A DNA stretch of 64,000 bases from Bordetella parapertussis (GTDB taxonomy: Bacteria; Pseudomonadota; Gammaproteobacteria; Burkholderiales; JACQAP01). The position numbers were made by a program, and so were the translations under genes. Shown here piece by piece: positions 7,575 through 17,162 of the stretch. The notes under the pieces are model-generated. The model worked only from the letters and a program-made list of their open reading frames with translations, had not been told where the DNA came from and did not search any database. Position 1 is the first letter of the stretch. Every line of letters begins with the position of its first letter. Location of the stretch: assembly GCA_945900965.1 (NCBI GenBank), contig CAMDKM010000002.1:1-64000 (forward strand), in the 5' to 3' direction.

Positions 7575-8237
7575 TTATTCCCGCTTTGGCTTGGGATATT
7601 GAACGACTTTGGTGGCTTTGTGCACAAAAGCATCCTGCGGCACGATGAGCTTCAGTTGTCGCGTATTGAGCAACGGGTAATGGCGTAGCGCCGCCAATTT
7701 GTCGTGGGCGGCCCAGCAGTTTTTATCATGGGTCACCCATTCGGCGGGATCTATATGTCGCATATCGAACGATCCCGAATAACTGCGTAGAGTTTTGACA
7801 GCGCGTCGGTTGGTGTATTCGTGGAAATACGAAATGGCTAGCTCGCGCAGGCTGCGGTAAATAGGGTCCCGGTAACGCAGGCCAACGCCGTTGGTTTTGG
7901 ACAGTGCGCCCCAGCAGCCACCGCGACGGAATAGCGTTATGACGTGAGGGTAGTCACTCAGGTCGCAATCCAGGTGCATGATCAGCGGCGGCTCGCCATG
8001 GATCCACAATGCACATGCGGCCAAGAACGCGCCTTCAATGCAGTGTGCGCGGCGTTGCCCCAGGACTTCGCGCACCGACAGAATTGTCTCTCCGCCAATC
8101 TCGTGATTGGCCGGGGTGGCGTCCAAAAAGTCCTGGATGGCTTGCGGAGTGGACAGCCGCTTGAGCTGCGAAAATTCCCGGATGTCCAAGCCCAAGTCGG
8201 CGCGCCGGGCGCGGCTTCGATGTCGTAGTGCGCTCAT
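7575..8237 (-). CDS. Conserved hypothetical protein, transglutaminase-like
   Basis: 220 aa, no signal peptide. QRRAHCIEGAFLAACALW places a Cys at the start of a helix, followed by LIMHLDC and HVITLFRRGGCWGALSK, the layout of transglutaminase/papain-like folds (Cys, then His, then a polar residue). No family name can be assigned with certainty. It lies 17 bp downstream of the exported cupin gene on the same strand, probably in one operon. Its stop codon touches the palindromic element at 7335-7567. Confidence 0.65.
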   Translation of the reverse strand: MSALRHRSRARRADLGLDIREFSQLKRLSTPQAIQDFLDATPANHEIGGETILSVREVLGQRRAHCIEGAFLAACALWIHGEPPLIMHLDCDLSDYPHVITLFRRGGCWGALSKTNGVGLRYRDPIYRSLRELAISYFHEYTNRRAVKTLRSYSGSFDMRHIDPAEWVTHDKNCWAAHDKLAALRHYPLLNTRQLKLIVPQDAFVHKATKVVQYPKPKRE

Positions 8238-8254
8238 GCTGCGGTTGACGTCGA

Positions 8255-8845
8255 TCAGCGGGCTTCAGGCTTGAATTCGATGATGACGCCAAACAAGGGC
8301 AGTTCGCCAATATTCTCCACGATATGTACCACCGGAGGGCTGAACAGGGGTTTGTCCGGGACAGTCTCGACGATTTTTTCCGGCTCGCCGTCCGGCCATT
8401 GTTTGAGGCGCACCTTGTTGAGTTGAATCACCACGCGCTGACTATGGCTGTGGCGTGCGCGAGTGTCGCCGGGAGCGAGTTTTTCCTCGAATACGATAAA
8501 GTCGCTGCCATCGTGGCGCAGGGAGTTTTTCTCTGGCGCGATGATCTCGCCGGGCGCCAACGCCGGGGGGTGGTCGGGCTTGATGTTGACTTCGAAATAG
8601 CCGCCGGTTGCCGGGGCTTCGTACTGCTCACCCGAGGGAAATATCGCCGTGTCGCCGCGCCGCATTGCTCGCCGCGTTTCTCCAGCGCGTATTTCAATGT
8701 TATCCAGCGCAACAATCACCCGATTACCGCAATAAGGCAGTGCCATCGCTGCGCAGGGCGCGGCATCGCGGCTGACTTTCACGTAGTCATTGTCCAGGGC
8801 CAGCGCGCAGGCCGGAAGCAGCAGAACCGGAAACAGCCATTTCAT
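8255..8845 (-). CDS. Exported cupin-like protein
   Basis: 196 aa with a Sec signal peptide (MKWLFPVLLLPACALA). The middle and C-terminal parts contain GDTRARHSHSQRVVIQL and a later VVHIVENIG stretch, consistent with a bicupin-like beta barrel with His ligands. ATG 8845 is chosen because AAGGAG lies just upstream and the signal peptide starts there; the frame extends further without support. First gene of a two-gene operon with the transglutaminase-like gene. The function is unknown. Confidence 0.68.
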   Translation of the reverse strand: MKWLFPVLLLPACALALDNDYVKVSRDAAPCAAMALPYCGNRVIVALDNIEIRAGETRRAMRRGDTAIFPSGEQYEAPATGGYFEVNIKPDHPPALAPGEIIAPEKNSLRHDGSDFIVFEEKLAPGDTRARHSHSQRVVIQLNKVRLKQWPDGEPEKIVETVPDKPLFSPPVVHIVENIGELPLFGVIIEFKPEAR

Positions 8846-8999
8846 GAATATTCTCCTTTTGCTTAATCTCAAATATGGCGCGGTTCGATGGGGCCCGCAA
8901 GGCAAATCGTCGTGGCCGACCGGGAAAAGTTGGAATAAGTCTTGTCAGGCCGATTGCACAATGGCAAGGTTGCCGGCACAAACGGGATCGGGAGGCGGT

Positions 9000-9635
9000 G
9001 TGGGGAATCGGGTGAGGCATGCGTTTATTGCGTTTTGGGCAGTGTGTCTGGCAGGCACGGCTTGGTCCGTCGAGCCGGGCGTATTTTCGGGACGGGTGGT
9101 GCTCGAAGTCATGGACGAAATAGAATTCGTGCAAAAACTTCGGTTGATGGGAAATTTTACTTACACCGATTCCCTGGGCAGAGCCTGGCCGGCAAAAAAG
9201 GGCAGCGTGCTGGACGGTGAAACCATTCCCCGCGAATTGATTTCCATCGGCGGGCTGCCCTACATTGCAGAGTTTCGCAGGGCTTCGGTGATTCACGATT
9301 ATTTCTCGCGCTTGAAGGCTGATCCCTGGCGAGCGGTGCATCGCATGCTCTACGACGCGGTTATCGCGGAAGGAGTTTCGCAGAATCAGGCCAAGGTCTT
9401 GTACGCCGCAGTCTACGCGGGCGGATGGCGCTGGGAACCCTTAGGCTCAAGTTGTTATCGCGGCTGCCACGCCGCCGCGACTATGCTGGCGTGGAAACCG
9501 AGGGTTGCCCTGCGGGAAATCGAGCCGCTGGTGCCCTGGCTGATGCAGCAATCTCCCGACCTGGACGACATCGACAAGCACGTGGATGCCGCGATCAAAC
9601 GACCGGGACCGCATGTCTTCGCGCAACTGCCCTAA
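9000..9635 (+). CDS. DUF1353 family protein, exported
   Basis: About 211 aa. A signal-like hydrophobic N-terminus (AFIAFWAVCLAGTAW) is followed by the DUF1353 blocks GSVLDGETIPREL, ASVIHDYFSRLKADPWRAV and KVLYAAVYAGGWRW. DUF1353 proteins are common in phage and bacterial genomes; their activity is unknown, though the IHD and start-of-helix Asp are invariant. The start is uncertain: GTG 9000 has GGAGG only 4 bases upstream, and GTG 9012 or ATG 8961 are alternatives. Divergent from the exported cupin operon. Confidence 0.7.
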   Translation: MGNRVRHAFIAFWAVCLAGTAWSVEPGVFSGRVVLEVMDEIEFVQKLRLMGNFTYTDSLGRAWPAKKGSVLDGETIPRELISIGGLPYIAEFRRASVIHDYFSRLKADPWRAVHRMLYDAVIAEGVSQNQAKVLYAAVYAGGWRWEPLGSSCYRGCHAAATMLAWKPRVALREIEPLVPWLMQQSPDLDDIDKHVDAAIKRPGPHVFAQLP

Positions 9636-9651
9636 ACCCGGGGAAAACCTT

Positions 9652-9853
9652 TTGCCACAGATACCCTACGTGCGCAGCACGTCGGAGTACCCTTTTAGGA
9701 CACAGAGAGCACAGAGGAAAAACTAAAACGACATCAAGTTCAAAATCTATCCTGGGTCAGCTACATATAGCGTGTGCCCTTGATCGATTGGGGTTTCTCT
9801 ATGGCTTTAGGGCGCAGAACTTACGGTTGAAGCTGCTGTGCCCTCTGTGGCTG
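9652..9853. repeat. CACAGAGG-type palindromic element with 36-bp insert
   Basis: Left arm GCCACAGA...ACACAGAGAGCACAGAGG, right arm GTGCCCTCTGTGGC. The left arm is split at 9662-9697 by the longest version of the insert, whose centre is a hairpin ACGTGC-TGC-GCACGT (minus-strand reading), between the constant ends TAAAAGGGTACTCC and GGGTA. Confidence 0.72.
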
Positions 9854-9877
9854 CCTTGAAGTATTAGGTCGTCGTAC

Positions 9878-10063
9878 TCAGCAACACCTCGATACCTTGC
9901 TCCACTTTTCATCCTGGCGGCACTTGAAATAATCGCGCCGGGACAGAGGCGTCTCATCGGGATGAGTCGTACGCTGGTGGGCGAGGTAGCGCTCGTAGGC
10001 GTCATCGCCCGTGACTTCGCGCAGATAGCGCCAAGCCTGTTTGATGGGTTCAGTCATCATCAT
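9878..10063 (-). CDS. YbdD/YjiX-family small protein, CstA partner
   Basis: 61 aa. It contains the family signature: an AWRYLRE block, GDDAYERYLAHQ, HPDETPLSRRDYF and the C-terminal WSKVSRCC. Such proteins are encoded next to CstA/BtsT transporters and are required for their pyruvate uptake in E. coli. It follows cstA by about 12 bp on the same strand, so the two are one operon. The first of three adjacent ATG codons (10063) is chosen, with AGAGGTG upstream. Confidence 0.88.
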   Translation of the reverse strand: MMMTEPIKQAWRYLREVTGDDAYERYLAHQRTTHPDETPLSRRDYFKCRQDEKWSKVSRCC

Positions 10064-10075
10064 GGGCCGCACCTC

Positions 10076-12160
10076 TCAACTATGTGAACCCGCGCCGGCC
10101 ATGCCGGGCGCCAGTTGTGTCTTGACGTACTGGGATTCGGACAGCGGCAGCACAGGTCTGCCGGCGCGCATGCGTAGCGACATGCGCAACATGTCGGCGA
10201 TCACCACCCACAGCACGATGGCGAAGAACAAGGCCAGGGCGGCATCGATGCGAAAGGCGATCACTTGCGACCAGGCTTCCCCGGCCTTCTCGACGGGAAT
10301 GACGCCCTCATTGATTTTGGCTGCCAGGGCATTGGCCCCCGACCAGAAGCCGATCTCGGGATTTGGGCTGAAGACCTTGGTGACGGCAGCCGTCGTGCAG
10401 ACTACTGCAAGCCAGGTCAGCGGCAAGCCCGTGACCCAGGCAAATTTCAGCTTGCCCATCTTGATGAGGATGCCGGTTGCCACCGTGAGTGCGATGCCGG
10501 CCAGCAACTGATTGGATATGCCGAACAGTGGCCACAGGAAACGAATGCCGCCCTTGGGATCCGTTACGCCTTGCCATAAGAAATAACCCCAGGCGGCGAC
10601 GAAGATTAAACTGGCGATGACTGTCATGGGATAGGAGGAGACATTTCCAAACGGCTTCCAGAAATGTTTGCCCAGATCCTGAAACATGAAGCGGCCGACT
10701 CGGGTGCCCGCATCCAGGGTGGTGAGAATAAACAACACCTCGAACATGATGGCGAAGTGGTACCAGAATTTCATCAATCCGCCGCCAAAAGTTTCGCTGA
10801 AGATGCTGGCCATACCTACCGCTAACGACGGCGCACCGCCGGTGCGTGCGAACAGGGAAGGCAGACCCATCTCGACCGCGAGTGCCTTCATCTGATCGAT
10901 GGTGACCGCGTAGTGCGGGCCCCAGGAGGAAATCACCGCCACCGTTTCTTCGCCAGTCTTGCCCAGATCGATATTGATGGCGAAGTACACGCCCGGATCC
11001 AGCACCGTGGCCGCCACCACGGCCATGATGGCGACAAAAGACTCCAGGGCCATCGAGCCGTAACCGATCATGCGAATCTCGCGTTCGTTGGCAAGCAGCT
11101 TGGGCGTGGTGCCGGAAGACACCAGAGAGTGAAAGCCGGAAATCGCGCCGCAGGCGATGGTGATGAACACGAAAGGGAACAGGTCGCCCTTGAATATCGG
11201 CCCCATGCCAGTGCGGGCAAATTCGGTGAGCGGCGGCATTTTTACCTCGGGGGCGAGCACCACAATGGCAATTGCCAGCATGAATACCACGCCCAACTTC
11301 AGAAAGGTCGAGAGGTAATCGCGCGGCGCGAGCAGCAGCCACACGGGAAGCGTGGCGGCGGCGAAGCCGTAGATCATCACGAACCACGCGCAGGTGCGGC
11401 CGTCCCAGTCGAACAGGCTGCGCATCGCCTCGCTCTGATCCACCCAGAAGCCGCCGACCACGCAGGCGATCAGCAAGGCGATGCCGATCATTGTCCCTTC
11501 CAGTACCCGCCCGGGCCGGATGCCGCGCATGTAAATGCCGATCAGCATCGCCACCGGGATGGTGCCTACCACCGTGGCGGTGGCCCAGGGATCATGCTGC
11601 ATGGCCTTGACGATCACCAGTCCGAGCACCGCGATGAGGATAATGATGATGAGCATGGTGCCGATCATGGCAGCCCAACCGCCGATCGGGCCCAGTTCAT
11701 CGCGCGCCATCTGGCCCAGGCTGCGGCCGTCACGGCGCGTGGAGCAGAACATGATGATCATGTCCTGCACGCAGCCGCCCAGCACCGCGCCGACCAGAAT
11801 CCAGATCGTGCCGGGCAGATAGCCGAACTGCATGGCCAGGGTTGGCCCAATCAGCGGACCGGGACCGGCAATGGCCGCAAAGTGATGGCCGAACACCACC
11901 CATTTGTTGGTGGGGACGAAGTCGCGGCCGTTGTTAAATCGTTCCGCCGGCGTGGCCCGGGTTTCATCGAGGACCAGTACCTTGGCGCAGATCCATGCGC
12001 TGTAGAAGCGGAAAGCTACCAGATAAGTGCAGATCGCGGCGACCACGAACCAGATGGCGTTGATGGTTTCGCCGCGGCCGATGGCGATGCCGCCAATGGC
12101 AGATGCGCCGATAATCGCGATACCCAGCCACAGCATCTTGGCCAAGAAAGTTTTAGGCAT
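10076..12160 (-). CDS. cstA: Carbon starvation protein / pyruvate-peptide transporter CstA
   Basis: 694 aa polytopic inner-membrane transporter, the normal length for CstA (TC 2.A.114). Recognisable blocks include NNGRDFVPTNKWVVFGHHFAAIAGPGPLIGP near residue 65, ending in IGPTLA, and SGFHSLVSSGTTPK with FGGGLMKFWYHFAIMFE in the second half. CstA/BtsT proteins take up pyruvate, and CstA has also been linked to peptide uptake under carbon limitation. ATG 12160 is chosen with GGGGGAAG upstream; the frame runs further upstream without support. Transcribed with the YbdD-like gene and divergent from glyA. Confidence 0.93.
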   Translation of the reverse strand: MPKTFLAKMLWLGIAIIGASAIGGIAIGRGETINAIWFVVAAICTYLVAFRFYSAWICAKVLVLDETRATPAERFNNGRDFVPTNKWVVFGHHFAAIAGPGPLIGPTLAMQFGYLPGTIWILVGAVLGGCVQDMIIMFCSTRRDGRSLGQMARDELGPIGGWAAMIGTMLIIIILIAVLGLVIVKAMQHDPWATATVVGTIPVAMLIGIYMRGIRPGRVLEGTMIGIALLIACVVGGFWVDQSEAMRSLFDWDGRTCAWFVMIYGFAAATLPVWLLLAPRDYLSTFLKLGVVFMLAIAIVVLAPEVKMPPLTEFARTGMGPIFKGDLFPFVFITIACGAISGFHSLVSSGTTPKLLANEREIRMIGYGSMALESFVAIMAVVAATVLDPGVYFAINIDLGKTGEETVAVISSWGPHYAVTIDQMKALAVEMGLPSLFARTGGAPSLAVGMASIFSETFGGGLMKFWYHFAIMFEVLFILTTLDAGTRVGRFMFQDLGKHFWKPFGNVSSYPMTVIASLIFVAAWGYFLWQGVTDPKGGIRFLWPLFGISNQLLAGIALTVATGILIKMGKLKFAWVTGLPLTWLAVVCTTAAVTKVFSPNPEIGFWSGANALAAKINEGVIPVEKAGEAWSQVIAFRIDAALALFFAIVLWVVIADMLRMSLRMRAGRPVLPLSESQYVKTQLAPGMAGAGSHS

Positions 12161-12342
12161 GACTTCCCCCTGAATATTGTTCTGATGGCCCCGTCCCGGG
12201 TGCCTGGATAGCCGGCGGAATGATAACAGCAGACTTCGGCGTCGAACATGGGGCGCTTTGGGAAGGGGCGGCGGGGCCGCAGTGGTACAATCGCGGCCTT
12301 TTTCGCAAGGCACTTTTCCTCTCAGGAAGCCATTTCAGCCCT

Positions 12343-13602
12343 ATGTTTCCCGCTACCCAGACCATCCAGGATTTCGACCCCGAACTATGGCAGGCGATTC
12401 AGTCCGAACGCCAGCGCCAGGAAGATCACATCGAACTGATCGCCTCGGAAAATTACACCAGCCCGCGCGTGTTGCAGGCCCAGGGCTCGGTGCTGACCAA
12501 CAAGTACGCCGAAGGTTACCCCGGCAAGCGCTACTACGGCGGCTGCGAATATGTCGATTTGGCCGAACAGCTCGCCATCGATCGGGCGAAGGTGCTGTTC
12601 AAGGCCGAGGTTGCCAATGTTCAAGCACATTCCGGATCGCAGGCGAATCAGGCGGTGTATGCGGCAGTGCTTAAGCCGGGCGATACCATTCTCGGTATGT
12701 CGCTTGCGCACGGGGGGCACCTGACCCATGGTTCGCCGGTTAATCTTTCCGGCAAACTTTACAACGTGGTTTCCTACGGATTAAACGATCAGGAGCTTGT
12801 GGATTACGGGCAGGTGGCGAATCTTGCCAGGGAGCACAAACCGAAGATGATCGTGGCGGGTGCCTCGGCCTATTCCCGGGTTTTCGACTGGCAGAAGTTT
12901 CGCGAAATCGCCGATTCGGCGGGGGCCATGTTGTTCGTCGACATGGCCCACTATGCCGGATTGGTGGCGGCGGGCGTGTATCCGAGTCCGGTGGGCATTG
13001 CCGATTTTGTAACCACCACCACCCATAAAACACTGCGCGGCCCGCGCGGTGGCATCATTCTGGCAAAGGCCGAACACGAAAAAATCATCAATTCAGCGAT
13101 TTTTCCAGGCATCCAGGGCGGACCGTTGATGCACGTGATCGCCGCCAAGGCGGTGGCGCTCAAGGAAGCGATGACACCGGAGTTCCGCCAGTACCAGGTT
13201 CAGGTGCTCGCCAATGCGAAGACGATGGCGGCGACCTTGATCGAGCGGGGGTTGCGGATTGTTTCCGGCGGCACCGACAGCCATATGTTCCTGGTCGATC
13301 TGCGCCCGAAAAAAATCACCGGCAAGGATGCCGAAATCGCCCTGGGCCGGGCGCACATCACAGTCAACAAAAATGCCATCCCGAACGATCCGGAAAAACC
13401 TTTCGTCACCAGCGGCGTGCGCCTGGGCTCGCCAGCCATGACCACGCGCGGCTTTGGTGAGCCTGAAGTCCAGCGACTGTCCCATTTGATCGCCGACACC
13501 CTGGAGGCGCCGAACGACGAGGCGAATATCGGCAAGGTGCGAAACGCGGTGACGGAAATGTGTCGGAAGTTTCCGGTGTACGCGGCGAATTCGCCGCAGT
13601 GA
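12343..13602 (+). CDS. glyA: Serine hydroxymethyltransferase
   Basis: 419 aa PLP enzyme that interconverts serine and glycine with tetrahydrofolate, supplying one-carbon units in the cytoplasm. The PLP lysine is Lys229 in [13 protein letters not shown]. Other family blocks are [19 protein letters not shown] and the folate-site region [15 protein letters not shown] 12343 is chosen with CAGGAAG upstream; the frame is open further back into the cstA promoter region. It is followed, after a palindromic spacer, by nrdR, a gene order typical of betaproteobacteria. Confidence 0.97.
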   Translation: MFPATQTIQDFDPELWQAIQSERQRQEDHIELIASENYTSPRVLQAQGSVLTNKYAEGYPGKRYYGGCEYVDLAEQLAIDRAKVLFKAEVANVQAHSGSQANQAVYAAVLKPGDTILGMSLAHGGHLTHGSPVNLSGKLYNVVSYGLNDQELVDYGQVANLAREHKPKMIVAGASAYSRVFDWQKFREIADSAGAMLFVDMAHYAGLVAAGVYPSPVGIADFVTTTTHKTLRGPRGGIILAKAEHEKIINSAIFPGIQGGPLMHVIAAKAVALKEAMTPEFRQYQVQVLANAKTMAATLIERGLRIVSGGTDSHMFLVDLRPKKITGKDAEIALGRAHITVNKNAIPNDPEKPFVTSGVRLGSPAMTTRGFGEPEVQRLSHLIADTLEAPNDEANIGKVRNAVTEMCRKFPVYAANSPQ

Positions 13603-13701
13603 CGTGTGACGGGTTACAAGTGACCAAAACAAAGAGCAGGAGCGAAATCGGTGTCTTGGGTGACGTTGCGCGTCACTCGTCACTTGTAACTCGTCACGCC
13701 T
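13599..13701. repeat. GTGACGG-type palindromic spacer between glyA and nrdR
   Basis: Left arm GTGACGTGTGACGGGTTACAAGTG and right arm CACTCGTCACTTGTAACTCGTCAC are inverted copies built from about 7-base units around a 40-bp centre. It begins at the glyA stop codon and ends 5 bp before the nrdR ATG. Confidence 0.65.
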
Positions 13702-13705
13702 TGTC

Positions 13706-14179
13706 ATGAAGTGTCCTTTCTGCAAAAACGCCGACACCCAGGTGGTGGATTCGCGTGCCAACGACGAGGCCGACAGCATTCGCCGGCGCCGGCGCTGCCC
13801 GGCCTGCGACAAGCGTTTTACGACTTACGAGAACATCGAGCTGCGGATGCCGCAGGTGGTGAAGTCGAACGGGTCTCGCGAGGAGTTCGAGGAAGACAAG
13901 CTGCGGGTGGGATTTACCCGCGCGCTGCACAAGCGGCCGGTGTCGGCGGAAATGGTCGAAGAGGCGATCGAGCGGGTGAAGCATAAATTGCTGTCGCTGG
14001 GCGAACGGGAAGTGGAAACCCGGCGCATTGGCGAAATGGTCATTCGCGAGCTGTACAAGCTCGACAAGGTGGCCTATATCCGCTTCGCTTCGGTGTACCG
14101 GGATTTTCAGGACGTCGAGGATTTTCGCGAGGCGGTGAGGGAAGTGCAAAAGCCGGCCGTGCGACGCAAGAGCCGCTGA
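13706..14179 (+). CDS. nrdR: Transcriptional repressor NrdR
   Basis: 157 aa. The zinc ribbon is Cys3-Cys6 and Cys31-Cys34, followed by an ATP-cone domain ([16 protein letters not shown] onward). NrdR senses ATP/dATP and represses ribonucleotide reductase genes at NrdR boxes. The start MKCPFC is invariant in the family, but the upstream sequence is the palindromic repeat and a clear ribosome site is not visible. ribD starts 4 bp after its stop, so the two are probably co-transcribed. Confidence 0.97.
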   Translation: MKCPFCKNADTQVVDSRANDEADSIRRRRRCPACDKRFTTYENIELRMPQVVKSNGSREEFEEDKLRVGFTRALHKRPVSAEMVEEAIERVKHKLLSLGEREVETRRIGEMVIRELYKLDKVAYIRFASVYRDFQDVEDFREAVREVQKPAVRRKSR

Positions 14180-14183
14180 GCGC

Positions 14184-15278
14184 ATGGCATTCGATGCGGA
14201 CGATTTTCGCTTCATGGCGCGCGCGCTGCGCCTGGCGGAACGTGGATTACTGACCACCACGCCCAATCCGCGGGTCGGATGCGTATTGGTGAAAAGCGGG
14301 ACCATTGTGGGCGAAGGGTGGCATGAGCGCGCTGGGGAAGCTCACGCCGAAGTCATGGCGCTGAAAGCGGCCGGAGTCCATGCGGCGGGTGCCACTGCTT
14401 ATGTATCGCTGGAGCCATGTGTACATCAGGGGCGCACGCCGCCGTGTACCAACGCAATCCTGGCTGCCAAGCTGACAAGAGTGGTCGCCGCGATGCAAGA
14501 CCCCAATCCACAGGTCGCCGGAAAAGGTTTCGAGCAATTGCGACAAGCGGGAATTGCCGTGGAAACGGGATTGCTGGAAACCCAGGCGCGCGAGTTGAAC
14601 ATGGGGTACGTGTCGCGCATGACACGCGGACGGCCCTGGGTGCGCCTGAAAATCGCAGCCAGCCTGGATGGCAAGACTGCCCTGGCGAACAAAATGAGCA
14701 AGTGGATCACCGGCCCCGACGCGCGCCGCGATGGGCATCGGTGGCGGGCGCGTTCCTGTGCGGTACTGACGGGTATCGGCACCCTGCGCGACGATGATCC
14801 GCAACTGACGGTGCGCGACGTGCCGGCCGCCCGCCAACCGCTGCGCGTGGTGGTCGACAGTCGCCTGCGTATCGCACCGGACGCAAAAATTCTGGATGGC
14901 AATCCAGTGCTGGTTGCCACGGCGATGCACGACGCCGACAAGCTCGCCGCGCTGGCCGCCAAAGGGGCAGAAACGGTGTATTTGCCCAATGCCGAAGGCA
15001 AAGTGGATTTGTCGGCGATGATGAGGGAACTGGGTCGGCGGGGAATAAATGAAGTACTGGTGGAGTCGGGCGTGAATCTGAATTCGGCTTTGCTGCACGC
15101 CGGTGTGGTGGACGAGATGCTGATGTACTTCGCGCCGCTGGTGCTCGGTCATGGCAGCAGAGGTATGCTCGACCTCGGCACTTTGTCCGACATGACGCAG
15201 CGCTTGGATCTGGAAATTTGCGATACCCGACGTGTCGGCGCCGATACGCGCATCCTGGCCAGAATCGTGAATCGCTAA
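14184..15278 (+). CDS. ribD: Bifunctional deaminase/reductase RibD
   Basis: 364 aa. The N-terminal half is a cytidine-deaminase-like domain with zinc ligands His54 (HAE, Glu56 catalytic), Cys79 and Cys88. The C-terminal half is an NADPH-dependent pyrimidine reductase (from about WVRLKIAASLDGKTAL). It performs the second and third steps of riboflavin synthesis from the GTP branch. Its TAA overlaps the ATG of ribE by one base. Confidence 0.96.
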   Translation: MAFDADDFRFMARALRLAERGLLTTTPNPRVGCVLVKSGTIVGEGWHERAGEAHAEVMALKAAGVHAAGATAYVSLEPCVHQGRTPPCTNAILAAKLTRVVAAMQDPNPQVAGKGFEQLRQAGIAVETGLLETQARELNMGYVSRMTRGRPWVRLKIAASLDGKTALANKMSKWITGPDARRDGHRWRARSCAVLTGIGTLRDDDPQLTVRDVPAARQPLRVVVDSRLRIAPDAKILDGNPVLVATAMHDADKLAALAAKGAETVYLPNAEGKVDLSAMMRELGRRGINEVLVESGVNLNSALLHAGVVDEMLMYFAPLVLGHGSRGMLDLGTLSDMTQRLDLEICDTRRVGADTRILARIVNR

Positions 15279-15874
15279 TGTTTACTGGCATCATTCAAGC
15301 GCTCGGTCGGGTGAGGCAGATCACCATGGCGGGACAATCGGCTTCTATGTCGATCGATGCCGGCGACCTGGATCTTGCCGACGTGAGGGTCGGCGACAGC
15401 ATTGCCTGCAATGGTGTGTGCCTGACGGTAAAACGGCTTGATAGGGGAGGGTTTTTAGTGGATGTCTCTCAGGAAACCTTGAACGTCACGGCGGGGTTTG
15501 TGTTATCCGCCGCCGTCAATCTGGAAAAAGCCCTGCGCCTGTCGGATCGCCTTGGCGGACATTTAGTGAGCGGCCATGTCGATGGCGTGGGCGAAGTGAC
15601 GTCTTTTGTTCCCATGGATGCCAACCGGGAACTCAAAATCCGCTTCCCGAAAACGCTCGCGCGTTACTTCGCGCAAAAAGGGTCCGCCACGGTCAATGGT
15701 GTCAGCCTGACGCTCAACTCAGTGTGCGCGGACGAATTTTCGGTCAACCTGATTCCCCATACCCTCGCGGTGACCAATTTGCACGACTTGAAGTCCGGCG
15801 ACCGGGTGAATCTGGAAGTAGATCTGGTGGCGCGTTATGTCGCCAATATGCTGGACACCAGGGGCTCGCCATGA
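15278..15874 (+). CDS. ribE: Riboflavin synthase, alpha chain
   Basis: 198 aa made of two lumazine-binding repeats, the first starting MFTGIIQALG and the second near GHLVSGHVDGVGEV. It dismutates two 6,7-dimethyl-8-ribityllumazine molecules to riboflavin. ATG 15278 overlaps the ribD stop, and its own stop overlaps the next start (ATGA), so translation is coupled throughout ribD-ribE-ribBX. Confidence 0.96.
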   Translation: MFTGIIQALGRVRQITMAGQSASMSIDAGDLDLADVRVGDSIACNGVCLTVKRLDRGGFLVDVSQETLNVTAGFVLSAAVNLEKALRLSDRLGGHLVSGHVDGVGEVTSFVPMDANRELKIRFPKTLARYFAQKGSATVNGVSLTLNSVCADEFSVNLIPHTLAVTNLHDLKSGDRVNLEVDLVARYVANMLDTRGSP

Positions 15875-16980
15875 GTACCGCGATCAGCAGCATTCAGGAC
15901 ATCATCGCGGACTTGAAGGCCGGTAAGATGGTCATCCTGGTCGACGAGGAAGATCGCGAAAACGAAGGCGATCTTGTCATGGCGGCCGAATTCGTGAGCG
16001 CCGATGCGATCAATTTCATGGCCAGACATGGCCGCGGGCTTATCTGCCTGACGTTAACCGAAGAGCGCTGCCGCCAACTGGCCTTGCCGCCCATGGTGGG
16101 TGCCAACCGCTCCCGGCTCGGCACCAATTTCACCATGTCCATCGAAGCCGCACAGGGCGTCAGCACCGGTATCTCGGCGGCGGATCGGGCCCGGACGGTG
16201 CAAGCTGCCGTCAAAAAACAGGCGAAGCCCGAGGACATCGTACAGCCCGGGCATATTTTTCCTCTCATGGCCAAACCAGGAGGGGTGTTGGTGCGGGCGG
16301 GGCATACCGAGGCAGGGTGCGACCTGGCCCAACTTGCGGGGCTGACGCCGGCTTCCGTGATCTGCGAAATCCTGCGGGATGACGGAGAAATGGCGCGCCT
16401 CCCCGACCTGATTGAGTTTGCCTCCCGGCATGCGCTTCGAATTGGGACCATCGCCGATCTGATTCATTATCGTAGCGAGACAGAGTCGTTGATCGAGCGT
16501 GTCGGGCAACGCGATCTGGAGACCGTTCATGGACGATTCCGGCTGGTAATCTACCGCGACAAGAGTTCTCACGATACGCATATTGCATTGGTGGCCGGAG
16601 ACATGGTGCCCGGACGCGAAACCCTGGTGCGGGTTCATGAGCCTTTTTCGATTGTTGACTTGCTGGATACCGCCCGTGGCAGCCATTCCTGGAACGTCAA
16701 CGACGCACTGAAGGCGGTAGCCCAGGCGGGGCACGGCGTCGTGGTGTTGCTGCACAGAACGGAGACCGGCGACCTGTTGCTTGAACGGCTGACGCCAAGA
16801 CCTCATCGCGAAGCGCCGAAAGTCGATCTGCGCACCTATGGAATAGGCGCGCAGATTCTGCGCGAGCTGGGCGTTACCCGAATGAAATTACTTGGACCAC
16901 CGAGGAAAATGCCCAGCATGGCAGGGTTCGATTTGGAAGTGATGGGTTATCTGGAGCCGGAAAAAAGGCGTGAAGGGTGA
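15871..16980 (+). CDS. ribB: 3,4-dihydroxy-2-butanone 4-phosphate synthase with degenerate GTP cyclohydrolase II domain (RibBX type)
   Basis: 369 aa. Residues 1 to about 200 are a complete RibB domain (VDEEDRENEGDL, HTEAGCDLA) that makes the four-carbon riboflavin precursor. The C-terminal domain keeps the GCH II frame (YRDKSSHDTHIALV, LRTYGIGAQILRELGV). It lacks the zinc Cys cluster (CxxxxCDC replaced by an LDTARGSHSW-type stretch) and the RQEGRG motif, so cyclohydrolase activity is not expected. Such hybrids are known in proteobacteria as RibBX. The start overlaps the ribE stop. ribH and nusB, usual next neighbours, are absent. Confidence 0.92.
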   Translation: MSTAISSIQDIIADLKAGKMVILVDEEDRENEGDLVMAAEFVSADAINFMARHGRGLICLTLTEERCRQLALPPMVGANRSRLGTNFTMSIEAAQGVSTGISAADRARTVQAAVKKQAKPEDIVQPGHIFPLMAKPGGVLVRAGHTEAGCDLAQLAGLTPASVICEILRDDGEMARLPDLIEFASRHALRIGTIADLIHYRSETESLIERVGQRDLETVHGRFRLVIYRDKSSHDTHIALVAGDMVPGRETLVRVHEPFSIVDLLDTARGSHSWNVNDALKAVAQAGHGVVVLLHRTETGDLLLERLTPRPHREAPKVDLRTYGIGAQILRELGVTRMKLLGPPRKMPSMAGFDLEVMGYLEPEKRREG

Positions 16981-17162
16981 GGGGGAGGGGTGAGGCGTGA
17001 CATGGTGCTCGCGGCACGTGCGAGTGTCTCGATTACCAGACCCCTGCCGAGGTTCTAATTTGTTGCACTTCAAATGCGAATTTACCTTCCCGTTTCCACG
17101 GGAATGACATTTGAAGGCCGGTCCAATGCCTCCTTCGTTTTTCAGCGCTGTAGTGCTATTCG
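16981..17162. repeat. Heptamer-rich spacer with a REP fragment
   Basis: Starts with GTGAGGG/GGTGAGGC-type units directly at the ribBX stop and later holds a fragment of the REP/MITE family (TTCCCGTTTCCACGGGAATGACATTTG, about 17083-17110, broken here by its own hairpin). No gene is seen. Confidence 0.5.

Noticed and set aside
10913-12211. 432-codon His-rich plus-strand frame
   Set aside because: Antisense of cstA; composition is that of a reversed membrane-protein gene.
16981-17162. FMN riboswitch near the riboflavin genes
   Set aside because: No RFN-element consensus seen here or before ribD; the genes are linked by overlaps from nrdR.
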